Of a stretch of DNA of 64,000 nucleotides, positions 36,571-45,241 are shown piece after piece. The DNA is from an uncultured Bacteroides sp. (GTDB taxonomy: Bacteria > Bacteroidota > Bacteroidia > Bacteroidales > Bacteroidaceae), in contig CAMQVH010000010.1 of the NCBI GenBank assembly GCA_947038155.1, positions 1-64,000 of the forward strand, given 5' to 3'. Within the stretch, counting starts at the first letter, position 1, and every line of letters begins with the position of its first letter. The notes under the pieces were generated by a model that searched no databases, was not told the DNA's origin, and worked only from the letters and a program-made list of their open reading frames with translations. Position numbers and translations under genes: made by a program.

Positions 36571-37645
36571 CAAAGAGCCGTTGACAGCGGTAGAAGCTCA
36601 ACGCCTGGCACAGGAAATAGCTTTCGGCCCCATTGTATTTCAGGTATCGCGATTGATGCTTAAATTCGATATTTTCCAGTTACTTGCGGACCACCGGAAC
36701 GGACGGACGCAGGAAGAAATCAGCAAGGCTTGCGGACTGTCTTCCTATGCCGCACAAGTGTTATTGGAAGCATCGTTGACAATCGGAACGGTGTTGCTGC
36801 GCGAAGGTCGGTACTCACTCGCCAAAGCCGGATGGTTCCTGCTTAATGACAAGATGGTGCATGTCAACATGGACTTTAACCATGATGTCAATTATCTGGG
36901 TATGTTCCATCTTGAAGAAGCTCTGACCAACGGACGCCCCGAAGGGCTGAAAGTATTCGGAGAATGGAGTACGATTTATGAAGGATTGTCCAGTCTGCCG
37001 TCACAAGTACAGAAGAGTTGGTTTGGTTTCGACCACTATTATTCGGATTGCTCGTTTGACGAAGCACTGGCTATCGTTTTCGCCCGTCATCCCAAGACTT
37101 TGTTGGACGTAGGCGGCAATACCGGCCGTTGGGCAACAAAATGTGTAGGCTATGACGCCGCAGTGGAAGTGACCATCATGGACCTGCCGCAACAACTGGA
37201 GATGATGCGCCAACAGACCCAAGAACTGCCCGGAGCAGCACGTATCCACGGGCACGGAGCTAACCTGCTCGACCCGAAAGTTCCTTTCCCCACGGGATTC
37301 GACGCCATCTGGATGAGCCAGTTCCTCGATTGCTTCTCGGAAGAAGAAGTGACCAGCATACTGACACGTGCCGCCCGCTCTATGGACAAAGAAAGCCGGC
37401 TCTATATCATGGAGACTTTCTGGAACCGGCAGAAGTTTGATACAGCCGCCTACTGCCTGACGCAAATCAGCCTCTACTTCACAGCAATGGCAAACGGCAA
37501 CAGCAAGATGTACCATTCGGACGACATGAAACGATGCATCGAAGCAGCCGGACTGGAAATAGAAGAAATGCACGACCACCTGGGAATGGGACACAGTATC
37601 GTACAGTGCAAACTGAAAACTACCACAGAAAATAATGCGGATTAA
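36551..37645 (+). CDS. SAM-dependent methyltransferase with N-terminal dimerisation domain
   Basis: This 364-residue protein has a winged-helix dimerisation domain (about 15-110, FDIFQLLADHRNGRTQEEISKA) and a class I methyltransferase domain. Motif I is DVGGNTG at 186-192, with TIMDLPQQLEMM next, as in O-methyltransferases that act on small aromatic hydroxyls. In the cluster it probably methylates the aryl head group (an ApeB-like role). The ring position and C- or O-methylation cannot be told. It overlaps both neighbours slightly. Confidence 0.87.
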   Translation: MQQNRYDKEPLTAVEAQRLAQEIAFGPIVFQVSRLMLKFDIFQLLADHRNGRTQEEISKACGLSSYAAQVLLEASLTIGTVLLREGRYSLAKAGWFLLNDKMVHVNMDFNHDVNYLGMFHLEEALTNGRPEGLKVFGEWSTIYEGLSSLPSQVQKSWFGFDHYYSDCSFDEALAIVFARHPKTLLDVGGNTGRWATKCVGYDAAVEVTIMDLPQQLEMMRQQTQELPGAARIHGHGANLLDPKVPFPTGFDAIWMSQFLDCFSEEEVTSILTRAARSMDKESRLYIMETFWNRQKFDTAAYCLTQISLYFTAMANGNSKMYHSDDMKRCIEAAGLEIEEMHDHLGMGHSIVQCKLKTTTENNAD

Positions 37646-37646
37646 G

Positions 37647-38081
37647 ATGAACAGGGAAGCTATCATACACGGAGAAGGAATACTCGGACTGATTCCGCAA
37701 CGCCCGCCTATTGTCATGGTGGACAGTTTCTTCGGCATTGAAGAGAACTGTTCATATTCCGGACTGACCGTCACGCCCGATAATATATTCTGCGAAGCAG
37801 GAAAACTGCAAGAACCGGGAATCATCGAGCACATCGCCCAATCGGCAGCCGCACGTATCGGGTTTATCTACACCCGGCAAGGCGCACAGGTTCCGCTAGG
37901 CTTTATCGGTTCGGTGGACAAACTCAGGATTTATGATTTACCGGAAGTGGGAATGAAGCTATTTACCGAGATTACCGTCGTGCAGGAAGTATTCGATATT
38001 ACCCTGATTGCCGCACAAGTAAAAGCCGATGAGAAGTTGATAGCCGAATGTCGGATGAAAATATTTATCAAGAAAGAATGA
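37647..38081 (+). CDS. 3-hydroxyacyl-ACP dehydratase, hot-dog fold (ApeP-like)
   Basis: This 144-residue protein would dehydrate 3-hydroxyacyl-ACP to the 2-enoyl form that builds the polyene. I use the ATG one base after the methyltransferase stop; an ATG at 37635 in the overlap is the alternative. The hot-dog motif is GKLQEPGIIEHIAQSAAARIGF, in which EHIAQ takes the place of the FabZ E-x2-AQ element. The family hallmark HFPG is not obvious, so it belongs to a divergent branch. It ends in an ATGA overlap with the thioesterase gene. Confidence 0.8.
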   Translation: MNREAIIHGEGILGLIPQRPPIVMVDSFFGIEENCSYSGLTVTPDNIFCEAGKLQEPGIIEHIAQSAAARIGFIYTRQGAQVPLGFIGSVDKLRIYDLPEVGMKLFTEITVVQEVFDITLIAAQVKADEKLIAECRMKIFIKKE

Positions 38082-38521
38082 AACGGAAAGCAACTCAACA
38101 TACACCCGCTCTGACCAACCGGACTACATTCAAAGTACGGTTCAGCGAAATAGATTCCATGCAAATCGTATGGCACGGTGAGTACGTGCGTTATTTTGAA
38201 GACGGAAGGGAAGCCTTCGGCAAGCAGTACGGTCTGGATTATATGAGTATTTACCGCGAAGGGTACATGGTTCCCATTGTCGACTTGACCTGCCAGTTCA
38301 AGCAGTCGTTATCTTTCGGTGAAGAGGCAATTGTCGAGACACGCTATATCGCCTGCGAAGCCGCCAAGATAAAGTTCGAATATGTTATCTATCGGGCTAG
38401 CGACCAGAGCGTAGTAGCTACCGGAAGCACAATGCAAGTATTCCTGAACCTGAATAAAGAACTGGAACTTATTAATCCGCCGTTTTATATGGAATGGAAA
38501 AAGAAATGGAACATTCTCTGA
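38078..38521 (+). CDS. 4HBT-type thioesterase (ApeK-like)
   Basis: This is a 147-residue hot-dog thioesterase. The start at 38078 forms the ATGA overlap with the upstream stop (38079-38081); a longer frame from 38048 is less likely. The catalytic segment VRFSEIDSMQIVWHGEYVRYFEDGREAF has Asp near 23 and HGEY in place of HVNN. It may release or edit chains on the carrier proteins. It overlaps the next ketosynthase gene by 28 bp or, if that gene starts at its Met5, by 16 bp. Confidence 0.87.
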   Translation: MKRKATQHTPALTNRTTFKVRFSEIDSMQIVWHGEYVRYFEDGREAFGKQYGLDYMSIYREGYMVPIVDLTCQFKQSLSFGEEAIVETRYIACEAAKIKFEYVIYRASDQSVVATGSTMQVFLNLNKELELINPPFYMEWKKKWNIL

Positions 38522-40302
38522 ACATATATATTACAGCTCATACGCTTATTACTTCGCTGGGCTTCGGCATACAGGAAAATACGGAAGCTATCCGTGCCTG
38601 CCGGAGTGGTATCCGCATTCAGGAGGCCGGACGGATATCCGACAGCCCGCTATTGGCAGGTATGATTGACGCTGCCGAATTGGAAAGACGGGCGAAACAG
38701 ATGCAGATAACGGATTATACCCGTATGGAACAACTATTTATCTTGGCTGTTCAAGAGGTGATTTCCCAGTCGGGAGCCAGTCTCCGTGAACCGGATTGTG
38801 CCTTACTGCTCTCTACGACAAAAGGGAATGTCGATTTATTAAGTAAGCAGGTTGCTTCGGACGAACTGGTTGCTCCGGGTGAATCGAACGGTTCGTCTAT
38901 ACAGCTTCCAACGGACAGTCCTGCCTTTCTTTGGAAAATGGCGGAGCGAATCGGCAACTTTTTCGGAGCCTGCAATCAGGTAGACGTCATTTCCAATGCC
39001 TGCATATCAGGAGTTTCGGCACTCATTGTAGCCAAAAGGCAGATAGAATCGGGACGTTACAAACGGGTCATCGTTGCCGGTGGAGATATTCTGTCTCATT
39101 TTATCACCAGCGGATTCCTGTCTTTCCGGTCTGTCAGCGCACAGCGCTGCCGACCTTACGATATCCGACGGGACGGATTGAGCTTGGGTGAAGCCTGCGG
39201 AGCCGTTCTTTTAGAAACTCAAGGAAACACCAACGATATTATTCTCTCCGGTGGAGCTGTCAGCAATGATGCCAACCACATATCCGGTCCTTCCCGAACG
39301 GGAGACGGACTGGCACTAGCTATCAGTCAGGCAATGGAAGAAGCCGGAGTAACTCCCGGAGACATCAGCTTTATCAATGCACACGGGACAGCTACCGTTT
39401 ATAATGATGAAATGGAATCCAAAGCTATCCATCTGGCAGGATTATCAACAGTTCCGGTGAATAGTTTGAAGCCTTATTTCGGACATACGTTAGGAGCTTC
39501 GGGTATTATTGAAACTATTCTTTGTATGGAGCAGTTGAAAACAGGAATACTTTACGGGACTTTAGGATACGAAACACTTGGTGTCCCTATGCCTGTCGCC
39601 GTCTATGGCACGCATCAACCGATGCCGATGAAATGTTGCGTCAAGACCGCTTCCGGTTTCGGCGGATGCAATGCCGCAGTTGTATTATCTCTTCCTGCCG
39701 CTCGTCGCCGCCAAAAACAAGTTCCTTTTTCCAAGGCACTCACCGAATCTGTGAACAGTATCACTATCAGACCGGGAGTAGTAGAACATGACGGAACAGT
39801 CATATTCAACTCTTCAGAGACGGACTTTGCACCGTTTATCCGGGAAGCCTATAAGAACTTGGGAGACAACAATATGAAGTTCTATAAAATGGATGACCTG
39901 TGTAAACTGGGATACGTGGCTGCCGGCTACTTATTGAAAGAAACTGATTATCAGCCGGAAGAGATTGGAATTATTCTTGCCAACGCTTCTTCATCGCTGG
40001 ATACGGACTGCAAACATCAGACCCTTATCAGCAAGGAAGGAGACAAAGCCGCCAGTCCTGCCGTATTTGTCTATACGCTCCCCAATGTAGTGCTGGGTGA
40101 GATTTGCATCCGGCATAAGATAAAGGGAGAGAATACTTTCTTTGTCTGTCCGCATTACGAGCCTGATTCTTTAGAGGATTACGCACGTATCGTAATGGCT
40201 AAAGGGAAGTTGCGCACCTGCATCATAGGCTGGTGCGAACTGATGGACGGACAATATCAGGCAGAATTTAAACAACTTACTAATATATCAACGACTTATT
40301 AA
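38494..40302 (+). CDS. Ketosynthase fused to a ketosynthase-like C-terminal domain
   Basis: At 602 residues this is about 200 longer than a normal ketosynthase. Residues 1-400 form a full KAS with Cys170 (SNACISGVS), His297 (NAHGTATVYND) and His331 (GHTLGASG). Residues about 420-602 resemble the N-terminal half of a second ketosynthase (IGIILANASSSLDTD, SPAVFVYTLPNVVLGEI), but Pro-Asn replaces the region of the active Cys. Stand-alone proteins of this type occur in flexirubin-like clusters, so the fusion probably joins a condensing enzyme to a helper or chain-length partner. Met5 (38506) is an alternative start. Confidence 0.85.
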   Translation: MEKEMEHSLNIYITAHTLITSLGFGIQENTEAIRACRSGIRIQEAGRISDSPLLAGMIDAAELERRAKQMQITDYTRMEQLFILAVQEVISQSGASLREPDCALLLSTTKGNVDLLSKQVASDELVAPGESNGSSIQLPTDSPAFLWKMAERIGNFFGACNQVDVISNACISGVSALIVAKRQIESGRYKRVIVAGGDILSHFITSGFLSFRSVSAQRCRPYDIRRDGLSLGEACGAVLLETQGNTNDIILSGGAVSNDANHISGPSRTGDGLALAISQAMEEAGVTPGDISFINAHGTATVYNDEMESKAIHLAGLSTVPVNSLKPYFGHTLGASGIIETILCMEQLKTGILYGTLGYETLGVPMPVAVYGTHQPMPMKCCVKTASGFGGCNAAVVLSLPAARRRQKQVPFSKALTESVNSITIRPGVVEHDGTVIFNSSETDFAPFIREAYKNLGDNNMKFYKMDDLCKLGYVAAGYLLKETDYQPEEIGIILANASSSLDTDCKHQTLISKEGDKAASPAVFVYTLPNVVLGEICIRHKIKGENTFFVCPHYEPDSLEDYARIVMAKGKLRTCIIGWCELMDGQYQAEFKQLTNISTTY

Positions 40303-40319
40303 TAACATATCGACAACTT

Positions 40320-40601
40320 ATGGATAATTCAAATCAAACCCCAAGAGAACTGATGGACGAAGTGAAAGGTAAACTCATCAAAGAGTTAAACCTGGAAGAA
40401 ATCACTCCGGAAGATATAGACGACGAAGCACCCCTGTTCGGAGATGAAGGCCTTGGTCTTGACTCTATCGACGCCCTCGAAATCATACTGATTCTGGAAC
40501 GTGAATATGGTATTAAAATAGAAAATCCGGGCGAAGGAAAGCAAATCTTCTATTCGGTACGCACACTGTCTGATTACATTGCAGCCAATCGTAAAGCCTG
40601 A
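40320..40601 (+). CDS. Acyl carrier protein 2
   Basis: This 93-residue carrier has its phosphopantetheine site at Ser49 in GLGLDSIDALE. It differs clearly from carrier 1 (LDSLD, acidic N-terminus), so the two probably serve different steps, as proposed for the two carriers of the E. coli aryl polyene system. It lies between two ketosynthase genes with gaps of 17 and 3 bp. Confidence 0.92.
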   Translation: MDNSNQTPRELMDEVKGKLIKELNLEEITPEDIDDEAPLFGDEGLGLDSIDALEIILILEREYGIKIENPGEGKQIFYSVRTLSDYIAANRKA

Positions 40602-40604
40602 CGC

Positions 40605-41903
40605 ATGAAGATTTATGTCACCGGACTGGGAGTTGTTTCGGGCATCGGCATCGGAGTTTCCGAAAACATAGAGGCTTTGAGACAAGGGAAACATGGCATC
40701 GGAAAAGTAACTCTTTTCCCGACTGCCCTTGACGTGCCCGTATCCGAAGTGAAGCATAGCAATGAGGAACTGAAACAATTGCTGGGCATCCCTCCGCAAC
40801 GGACTGTCTCACGCACAGCATTGTTGGGAATGGTGGCGGCTAAAGAAGCACTGGAAGATGCCGGACTGAATCAGAGAACATTACAGCATGCACAGCAACC
40901 GTCTCAGCATACCCTACAGGACTCACAGTATACCCAACAGGACACTCAGCATACACAGCAGGACTCTCAACCGTTACGTATCGGTTTTATTTCTGCAACT
41001 TCTGTCGGCGGCATGGATTTAAGCGAGCATTTCTATGAATCTTTCAAAGAGAATCCCGAACGGGGACGATTGCGTGAAGTCATCTCCCACGACTGCGGAG
41101 CCAGTACGGAACTGATTGCTTCCCACCTGGGTATCAACGATTTCATAACAACCATCAGTACCGCCTGTTCGTCAGCCGCCAACGCCATCATGCTGGGAGC
41201 AAGGATGATTAAACACGGGTTATTGGATGCTGTCGTTGTCGGGGGAACGGACGCACTTTGCCGGTTCACACTGAACGGATTCAACTCTCTTATGATTCTG
41301 GATAAGGCACATTGCCGTCCCTTTGACCGTTCGCGTACAGGACTCAACCTCGGAGAAGGGGCAGGTTACTTAGTGCTTCAACCGGAAAGCTCACTCCGGC
41401 GAACTCCTTATTGCGAACTAAGCGGTTACGCCAATACAAACGAAGCCTATCACCAGACGGGAAGTTCTCCCGAAGGAGACGGCGCTTTTCTGTCAATGAG
41501 CGAAGCAATCGCTTCAAGCGGTATTTCTCCCGAAGAAATAGACTATATCAATGTGCATGGCACAGGCACTCCCGGCAACGATGCATCGGAAGGAATGGCA
41601 TTACAGAGAATCTTCGGAGAGCACGTTCCACCGTTCAGTTCGGTGAAAGCCTTTATCGGACATACCTTAGGAGCTTCTGAAGGGATTGAAGCGGTATATT
41701 CCGTTCTTTCCATATATAAAGGTATGACTTACCCGAACCTGAACTTCACGGACGCGATGCCCGAAACGGGACTGATACCGGAAACGACTTTCCGGGAAGG
41801 AATCCCCGTCCGCCATGTATTATCCAACTCTTTCGGTTTCGGTGGGAACGATTCATCGCTTCTCTTTTCTGCAACTAATATTCCGCAAGGAACGAACCTT
41901 TAA
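40605..41903 (+). CDS. Beta-ketoacyl-ACP synthase with an internal Gln-rich heptad repeat
   Basis: This is a ketosynthase of 432 residues with an intact triad: Cys188 (STACSSAAN), His318 (NVHGTGTPGND) and His353 (GHTLGASE). It ends in NSFGFGGNDSS as usual. Between about residues 97 and 125 it carries an insert of three seven-residue units (SQHTLQD, SQYTQQD, TQHTQQD), encoded by a 21-bp tandem repeat. The insert sits on a surface loop before the core strand IGFISATSVGG and should not break the fold. The gene follows carrier 2 by 3 bp. Confidence 0.88.
   Translation: MKIYVTGLGVVSGIGIGVSENIEALRQGKHGIGKVTLFPTALDVPVSEVKHSNEELKQLLGIPPQRTVSRTALLGMVAAKEALEDAGLNQRTLQHAQQPSQHTLQDSQYTQQDTQHTQQDSQPLRIGFISATSVGGMDLSEHFYESFKENPERGRLREVISHDCGASTELIASHLGINDFITTISTACSSAANAIMLGARMIKHGLLDAVVVGGTDALCRFTLNGFNSLMILDKAHCRPFDRSRTGLNLGEGAGYLVLQPESSLRRTPYCELSGYANTNEAYHQTGSSPEGDGAFLSMSEAIASSGISPEEIDYINVHGTGTPGNDASEGMALQRIFGEHVPPFSSVKAFIGHTLGASEGIEAVYSVLSIYKGMTYPNLNFTDAMPETGLIPETTFREGIPVRHVLSNSFGFGGNDSSLLFSATNIPQGTNL
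40893..40975 (+). repeat. In-frame 21-bp tandem repeat within a ketosynthase gene
   Basis: The unit, roughly cagcatacMcaRcaggactct (M = a/c, R = a/g), occurs about 3.5 times with period 21 and a few substitutions. The period is a multiple of three, so copy number could vary without a frameshift. It encodes Gln-, Thr- and His-rich heptads in the loop near residues 97-125 of the protein. Confidence 0.75.
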
Positions 41904-41909
41904 GTTATT

Positions 41910-42947
41910 ATGTCTATGCAGCCAGTCTATATCCAACGCATCGCCTCGATTCATCCACAAGAGAAACCGGATGACAGCCGTCCTTATCTGCAAGCCTGTG
42001 AGCCTGATTATAAGAACATCATTACCAATGCGACCTTACGCAGACGCATGAGCCGTATCGTAAAAATGGGGGTAGCCTGCGGATTGGAATGTATAGGCGA
42101 ACTGCCGCCCGAAGAGATACAGGGAATTATCACAGCCACAGGACTAGGCTGCCTGGTCGATACGGAAAAGTTTCTGAATACACTGATAGACAATGAAGAA
42201 CGGATGCTGAACCCTACCCCCTTCATCCAGTCGACATTCAATACAATCGGTGCGCAAATCGCCCTGATACGTGGGACACATGCCTACAACATGACTTATG
42301 TACATCGTGGTCTAAGTTTCGAAAGTGCTTTGCTGGATGCCATGATGAAGATTTGGGAAGGAAGCGGGTATATACTTGTAGGAGCCATGGACGAAATGAC
42401 GGATACCAGTCACGCCATCCAACAGCGACTGGGGATACTAAAAGGGATAGAAGCCGGAGAAGGCGCACAATTCTTCTTATTGAGCCGGGAAACCGGAGAA
42501 CACCCGCTCGCGGAAATAAAAGGGATAGAAACTTTCGCCGGGCAGCAAACGACAGAAGAAATCCAAAACCGTATTATGCGTTTTCTGCAACGGAATGGAT
42601 TAAATAGCCGGGATATTCAGTGGTTTATGACCGGAAAGAATAAGCAACAATCCTGGCAGGATAATTCTCCGAAGCAGACAATCATATCTGAGAAAGATGC
42701 GCCATTGAATCAAGCAATCACCTCTGAAAGCAATACCATTTATGAAGAGCTAGAAACAAACCTCTTCCCGGAGAGTATCCATCTCAGCTTCAAAGACGAA
42801 TGTGGCGAGTATCCTACCGCTTCATCGTATGCCGTATGGAAAGCTGTGAAAGAATCGGAGAACTGCACCACTCCTACGAATATACTGATTTATAATCATC
42901 ACCACTCCATCAATCATTCTTTGATTCTAATCCGGAAAAGCGTATGA
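41910..42947 (+). CDS. Ketosynthase-like protein without active Cys (chain-length-factor type)
   Basis: This 345-residue protein has the ketosynthase N-terminal fold: GIITATGLGCLVDTEKFL and NPTPFIQSTFNTIGAQIAL near 90-135. Where a condensing enzyme has its nucleophile, it reads MTYVHRGLSFESA with no Cys. The C-terminal half is short and divergent. It resembles the ApeC-type partner that pairs with a true ketosynthase and may set polyene length. The region 255-290 (QQSWQDNSPKQTI...) looks like a variable linker. Its stop overlaps the next gene by four bases (ATGA). Confidence 0.78.
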   Translation: MSMQPVYIQRIASIHPQEKPDDSRPYLQACEPDYKNIITNATLRRRMSRIVKMGVACGLECIGELPPEEIQGIITATGLGCLVDTEKFLNTLIDNEERMLNPTPFIQSTFNTIGAQIALIRGTHAYNMTYVHRGLSFESALLDAMMKIWEGSGYILVGAMDEMTDTSHAIQQRLGILKGIEAGEGAQFFLLSRETGEHPLAEIKGIETFAGQQTTEEIQNRIMRFLQRNGLNSRDIQWFMTGKNKQQSWQDNSPKQTIISEKDAPLNQAITSESNTIYEELETNLFPESIHLSFKDECGEYPTASSYAVWKAVKESENCTTPTNILIYNHHHSINHSLILIRKSV

Positions 42948-43624
42948 TTATCACCTGTCTCGTTCTTGGTTCATTGCTGATACTGTCTTTTCTCGTCTAT
43001 GCTTCTTATAGCATCCGGTCGGAGATTTATCTCCGCTCGTTTTGCAGAAAGCGTACTGGAGAAAAGGTAATAGCCTTGACTTTTGACGACGGCCCCGACC
43101 CTATACAGACTCCGAAAGTACTGAAAGTGCTGAAAGAACACCAAGCAACAGCCTGTTTCTTCTGTATCGGACACAAGATTGAAGGAAATGAGAAGTTATT
43201 GCAGCAAATGGTAGCGGAAGGACATCTGGTTGGAAATCATTCATTTACCCATTCCGGTTTATTCCCGCTATACAGACTCTCCAGGATGAAAAAAGACCTG
43301 CAAACTTGTCAGTCTGAACTAGAACGAGTAACTTCGCAGCCGGTAACTTTGTTTCGTCCGCCATTCGGGGTCACCAATCCGACGATTGCGAAAGCCGTCC
43401 GACAATTGGGTTACACCTCTATAGGATGGAACATCCGTACACTGGATACACAACAGCCGTCACCGGAGAAAGTACTCGACAGAATCCGGAAAGGTCTTAA
43501 ACCAGGCTCTATTATCTTGCTGCACGACCGAATGCCAAACAGCGGGCAACTGGTGAAGCAGATACTGGATTTACTGAAAAAACAGGGATACACCATTGTC
43601 CGGCTGGACGAACTATTGGCATAA
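42944..43624 (+). CDS. Polysaccharide deacetylase-family protein (NodB fold)
   Basis: This 226-residue membrane-anchored protein has an N-terminal helix (2-20) and a NodB domain: TFDDGPD (Asp48, Asp49), the metal pair His99 and His103 in NHSFTH, RPPFG near 140 and LLHDR near the end. The family removes N-acetyl or O-acyl groups from sugars. The E. coli ape cluster has no such gene that I recall, but flavobacterial flexirubin clusters do. It could deacetylate the sugar part of the lipid made by this cluster. It is translationally coupled through an ATGA overlap. Confidence 0.88.
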   Translation: MIITCLVLGSLLILSFLVYASYSIRSEIYLRSFCRKRTGEKVIALTFDDGPDPIQTPKVLKVLKEHQATACFFCIGHKIEGNEKLLQQMVAEGHLVGNHSFTHSGLFPLYRLSRMKKDLQTCQSELERVTSQPVTLFRPPFGVTNPTIAKAVRQLGYTSIGWNIRTLDTQQPSPEKVLDRIRKGLKPGSIILLHDRMPNSGQLVKQILDLLKKQGYTIVRLDELLA

Positions 43625-43635
43625 AATAAAAACGT

Positions 43636-44271
43636 ATGAGAACTTTAGTTACATATACATTACTTATCTTTCTGTCCGTTGTCTCTGCCCATGCGCAAGG
43701 CATGAAGAAGTTGACGCAACTTCAGGATTTTGAGAAACGCCTGGCAGAAGAAGCACAGACCGTACAATCTATCGAAAGTGATTTCACGCAAGTGAAATAC
43801 CTCGACATATTCGACGAAAAAGTTACTTCCAAAGGGAAGTTCTGCTACCAGAAGAGCAATAAAATCTGCATGGAATATTTCCGCCCGATGGACTATCTCA
43901 TCGTGATAAACGGCAGTAAGCTCAAAATCGTTTCGGACGGTAAGAAAAACATCATGAACCTGAGCGCCAACAAGATGATGGGACAGATGCAGGATATGCT
44001 GACCGCCTGCATGATAGGCGACCTCTCCAAAATGTCGTCCAACTACCAACTGGCATACTTTGAAGATGCACAATTCTACCTGGTCAAGATAAAGCCGGTC
44101 AATAAAGCCGTACAAGCCTATATCACCGGGATAGAAATCTACCTCGACAAGAAAGATATGTCGGTACACAAACTCCGCCTGTCCGAAACAGCCACGAATT
44201 ATACCGAATACGAATTCTATAACAAAAAGTTCAACTCCCTGAAGAATGATACGAAGTTTGCGATTCGTTAA
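43636..44271 (+). CDS. LolA-like outer-membrane lipoprotein carrier (ApeL-like)
   Basis: This periplasmic protein of 211 residues has a signal peptide ending SAHAQ. The LolA-type half-barrel begins at VQSIESDFTQVKYLD and continues with GKFCYQKSNKICMEYFRPMDYLIVI. In aryl polyene systems a LolA homologue is thought to ferry the lipidated polyene to the outer membrane. It has a Met-rich central stretch (NKMMGQMQDML). Its 3' end overlaps the lipoprotein gene by 26 bp. Confidence 0.85.
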   Translation: MRTLVTYTLLIFLSVVSAHAQGMKKLTQLQDFEKRLAEEAQTVQSIESDFTQVKYLDIFDEKVTSKGKFCYQKSNKICMEYFRPMDYLIVINGSKLKIVSDGKKNIMNLSANKMMGQMQDMLTACMIGDLSKMSSNYQLAYFEDAQFYLVKIKPVNKAVQAYITGIEIYLDKKDMSVHKLRLSETATNYTEYEFYNKKFNSLKNDTKFAIR

Positions 44272-44806
44272 TCGGACGGTTCTGCTTTTCTTAGTGATGC
44301 AGTTGCCGGTTTCCTGTTCTCCGCGCATAAGCGGGGAAAACAGCATAGTGCCGCCTGCTATCGAACTGGCAAAAGGAGAAAGCTCGCAAAAGTATAATAT
44401 CCAGTTGGACTTCATGAAGCATCACATGAGCGGCATGCTGATAGTACGCCGTATGCCCGACAATGAAATCCGGATAGTGGCGTCCACCTATTTCGGGCTA
44501 AGCCTTTTTGACTTCTCCCTTCAAGATGGTAAGTTCAATGTCAACAGTTGCATTGAACCCATGAAGAAAGAAAAGGTACTGAAACTTCTGGAGATGGACT
44601 TCAAACGCCTGTTTCTAAGCGAGAAAAGTATCCGGGCGAAGATGTCCAAAGACGGTTTGACGGAAAAAAGAGCCAGTGGAAAGGGCTTCGGGAAATCTGT
44701 CTTATATATCACGGGAGATATTCCGGGCGACCCGGTACAAATAAAAATAAAGCATCCATGGATACGATTGACAATTCGCCTGGACAAACTATCTAAAGAG
44801 ATTTAA
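44246..44806 (+). CDS. Cluster lipoprotein (DUF3261/ApeN-like)
   Basis: This 186-residue lipoprotein has a hydrophobic signal ending in the lipobox LPVSC (Cys about 24). The body is beta-rich (YNIQLDFMKHHMSGMLIVRRM, RIVASTYFGLSLFDFSL) and looks LolB-like. That suggests it receives cargo from the LolA-like protein encoded just upstream. The DUF3261 assignment is by position and general look, not by strong motif. The gene starts within the end of the LolA-like gene. Confidence 0.7.
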   Translation: MIRSLRFVNRTVLLFLVMQLPVSCSPRISGENSIVPPAIELAKGESSQKYNIQLDFMKHHMSGMLIVRRMPDNEIRIVASTYFGLSLFDFSLQDGKFNVNSCIEPMKKEKVLKLLEMDFKRLFLSEKSIRAKMSKDGLTEKRASGKGFGKSVLYITGDIPGDPVQIKIKHPWIRLTIRLDKLSKEI

Positions 44807-44809
44807 TAT

Positions 44810-45241
44810 ATGCTACTTGATAACTTCTATACGCTTCTCTCTTCCGAATCACCGGATTCAATCACCTGGACTATCCGGGTAAAACTGAATCCGGAGCACG
44901 CTATTTATCAGGGACACTTTCCGGAGCATCCGGTAGTTCCCGGAGTCTGTCTACTGCAACTTATCAAAGAATGTGCAGAGGATATCCGCCGGCACAAGTT
45001 GCAATATACACAAGTGTCTTCATGCAAGTTCTTGTCAGTTGTCAATCCTGTCAATACACCCTGCCTGTCGGTAACGCTGACCCTCAAAGATACGGAAGAA
45101 GGCAAACTTCAGTTGCAGGCGGAAGGGACTGTAAAGGCGGAAGGAGCCGTAACAACTGAAGGAACCACAGAAGCGAAAGAAACCGCAGAAAACGAATGTT
45201 TTATCAAACTGAAAGCCGTACTTACCTCAACGAAAGCATGA
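44810..45241 (+). CDS. FabZ-like 3-hydroxyacyl-ACP dehydratase (ApeI-like) with low-complexity tail
   Basis: This 143-residue hot-dog protein has the clear FabZ/FabA element GHFPEHPVVPGVCLLQLIKE with the catalytic His near 42, so it is the second dehydratase of the cluster. Between about 103 and 130 lies a low-complexity acidic stretch (AEGTVKAEGAVTTEGTTEAK) that is not part of the fold and comes from a degenerate repeat. The gene ends in an ATGA overlap with the glycosyltransferase gene. Confidence 0.83.
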   Translation: MLLDNFYTLLSSESPDSITWTIRVKLNPEHAIYQGHFPEHPVVPGVCLLQLIKECAEDIRRHKLQYTQVSSCKFLSVVNPVNTPCLSVTLTLKDTEEGKLQLQAEGTVKAEGAVTTEGTTEAKETAENECFIKLKAVLTSTKA

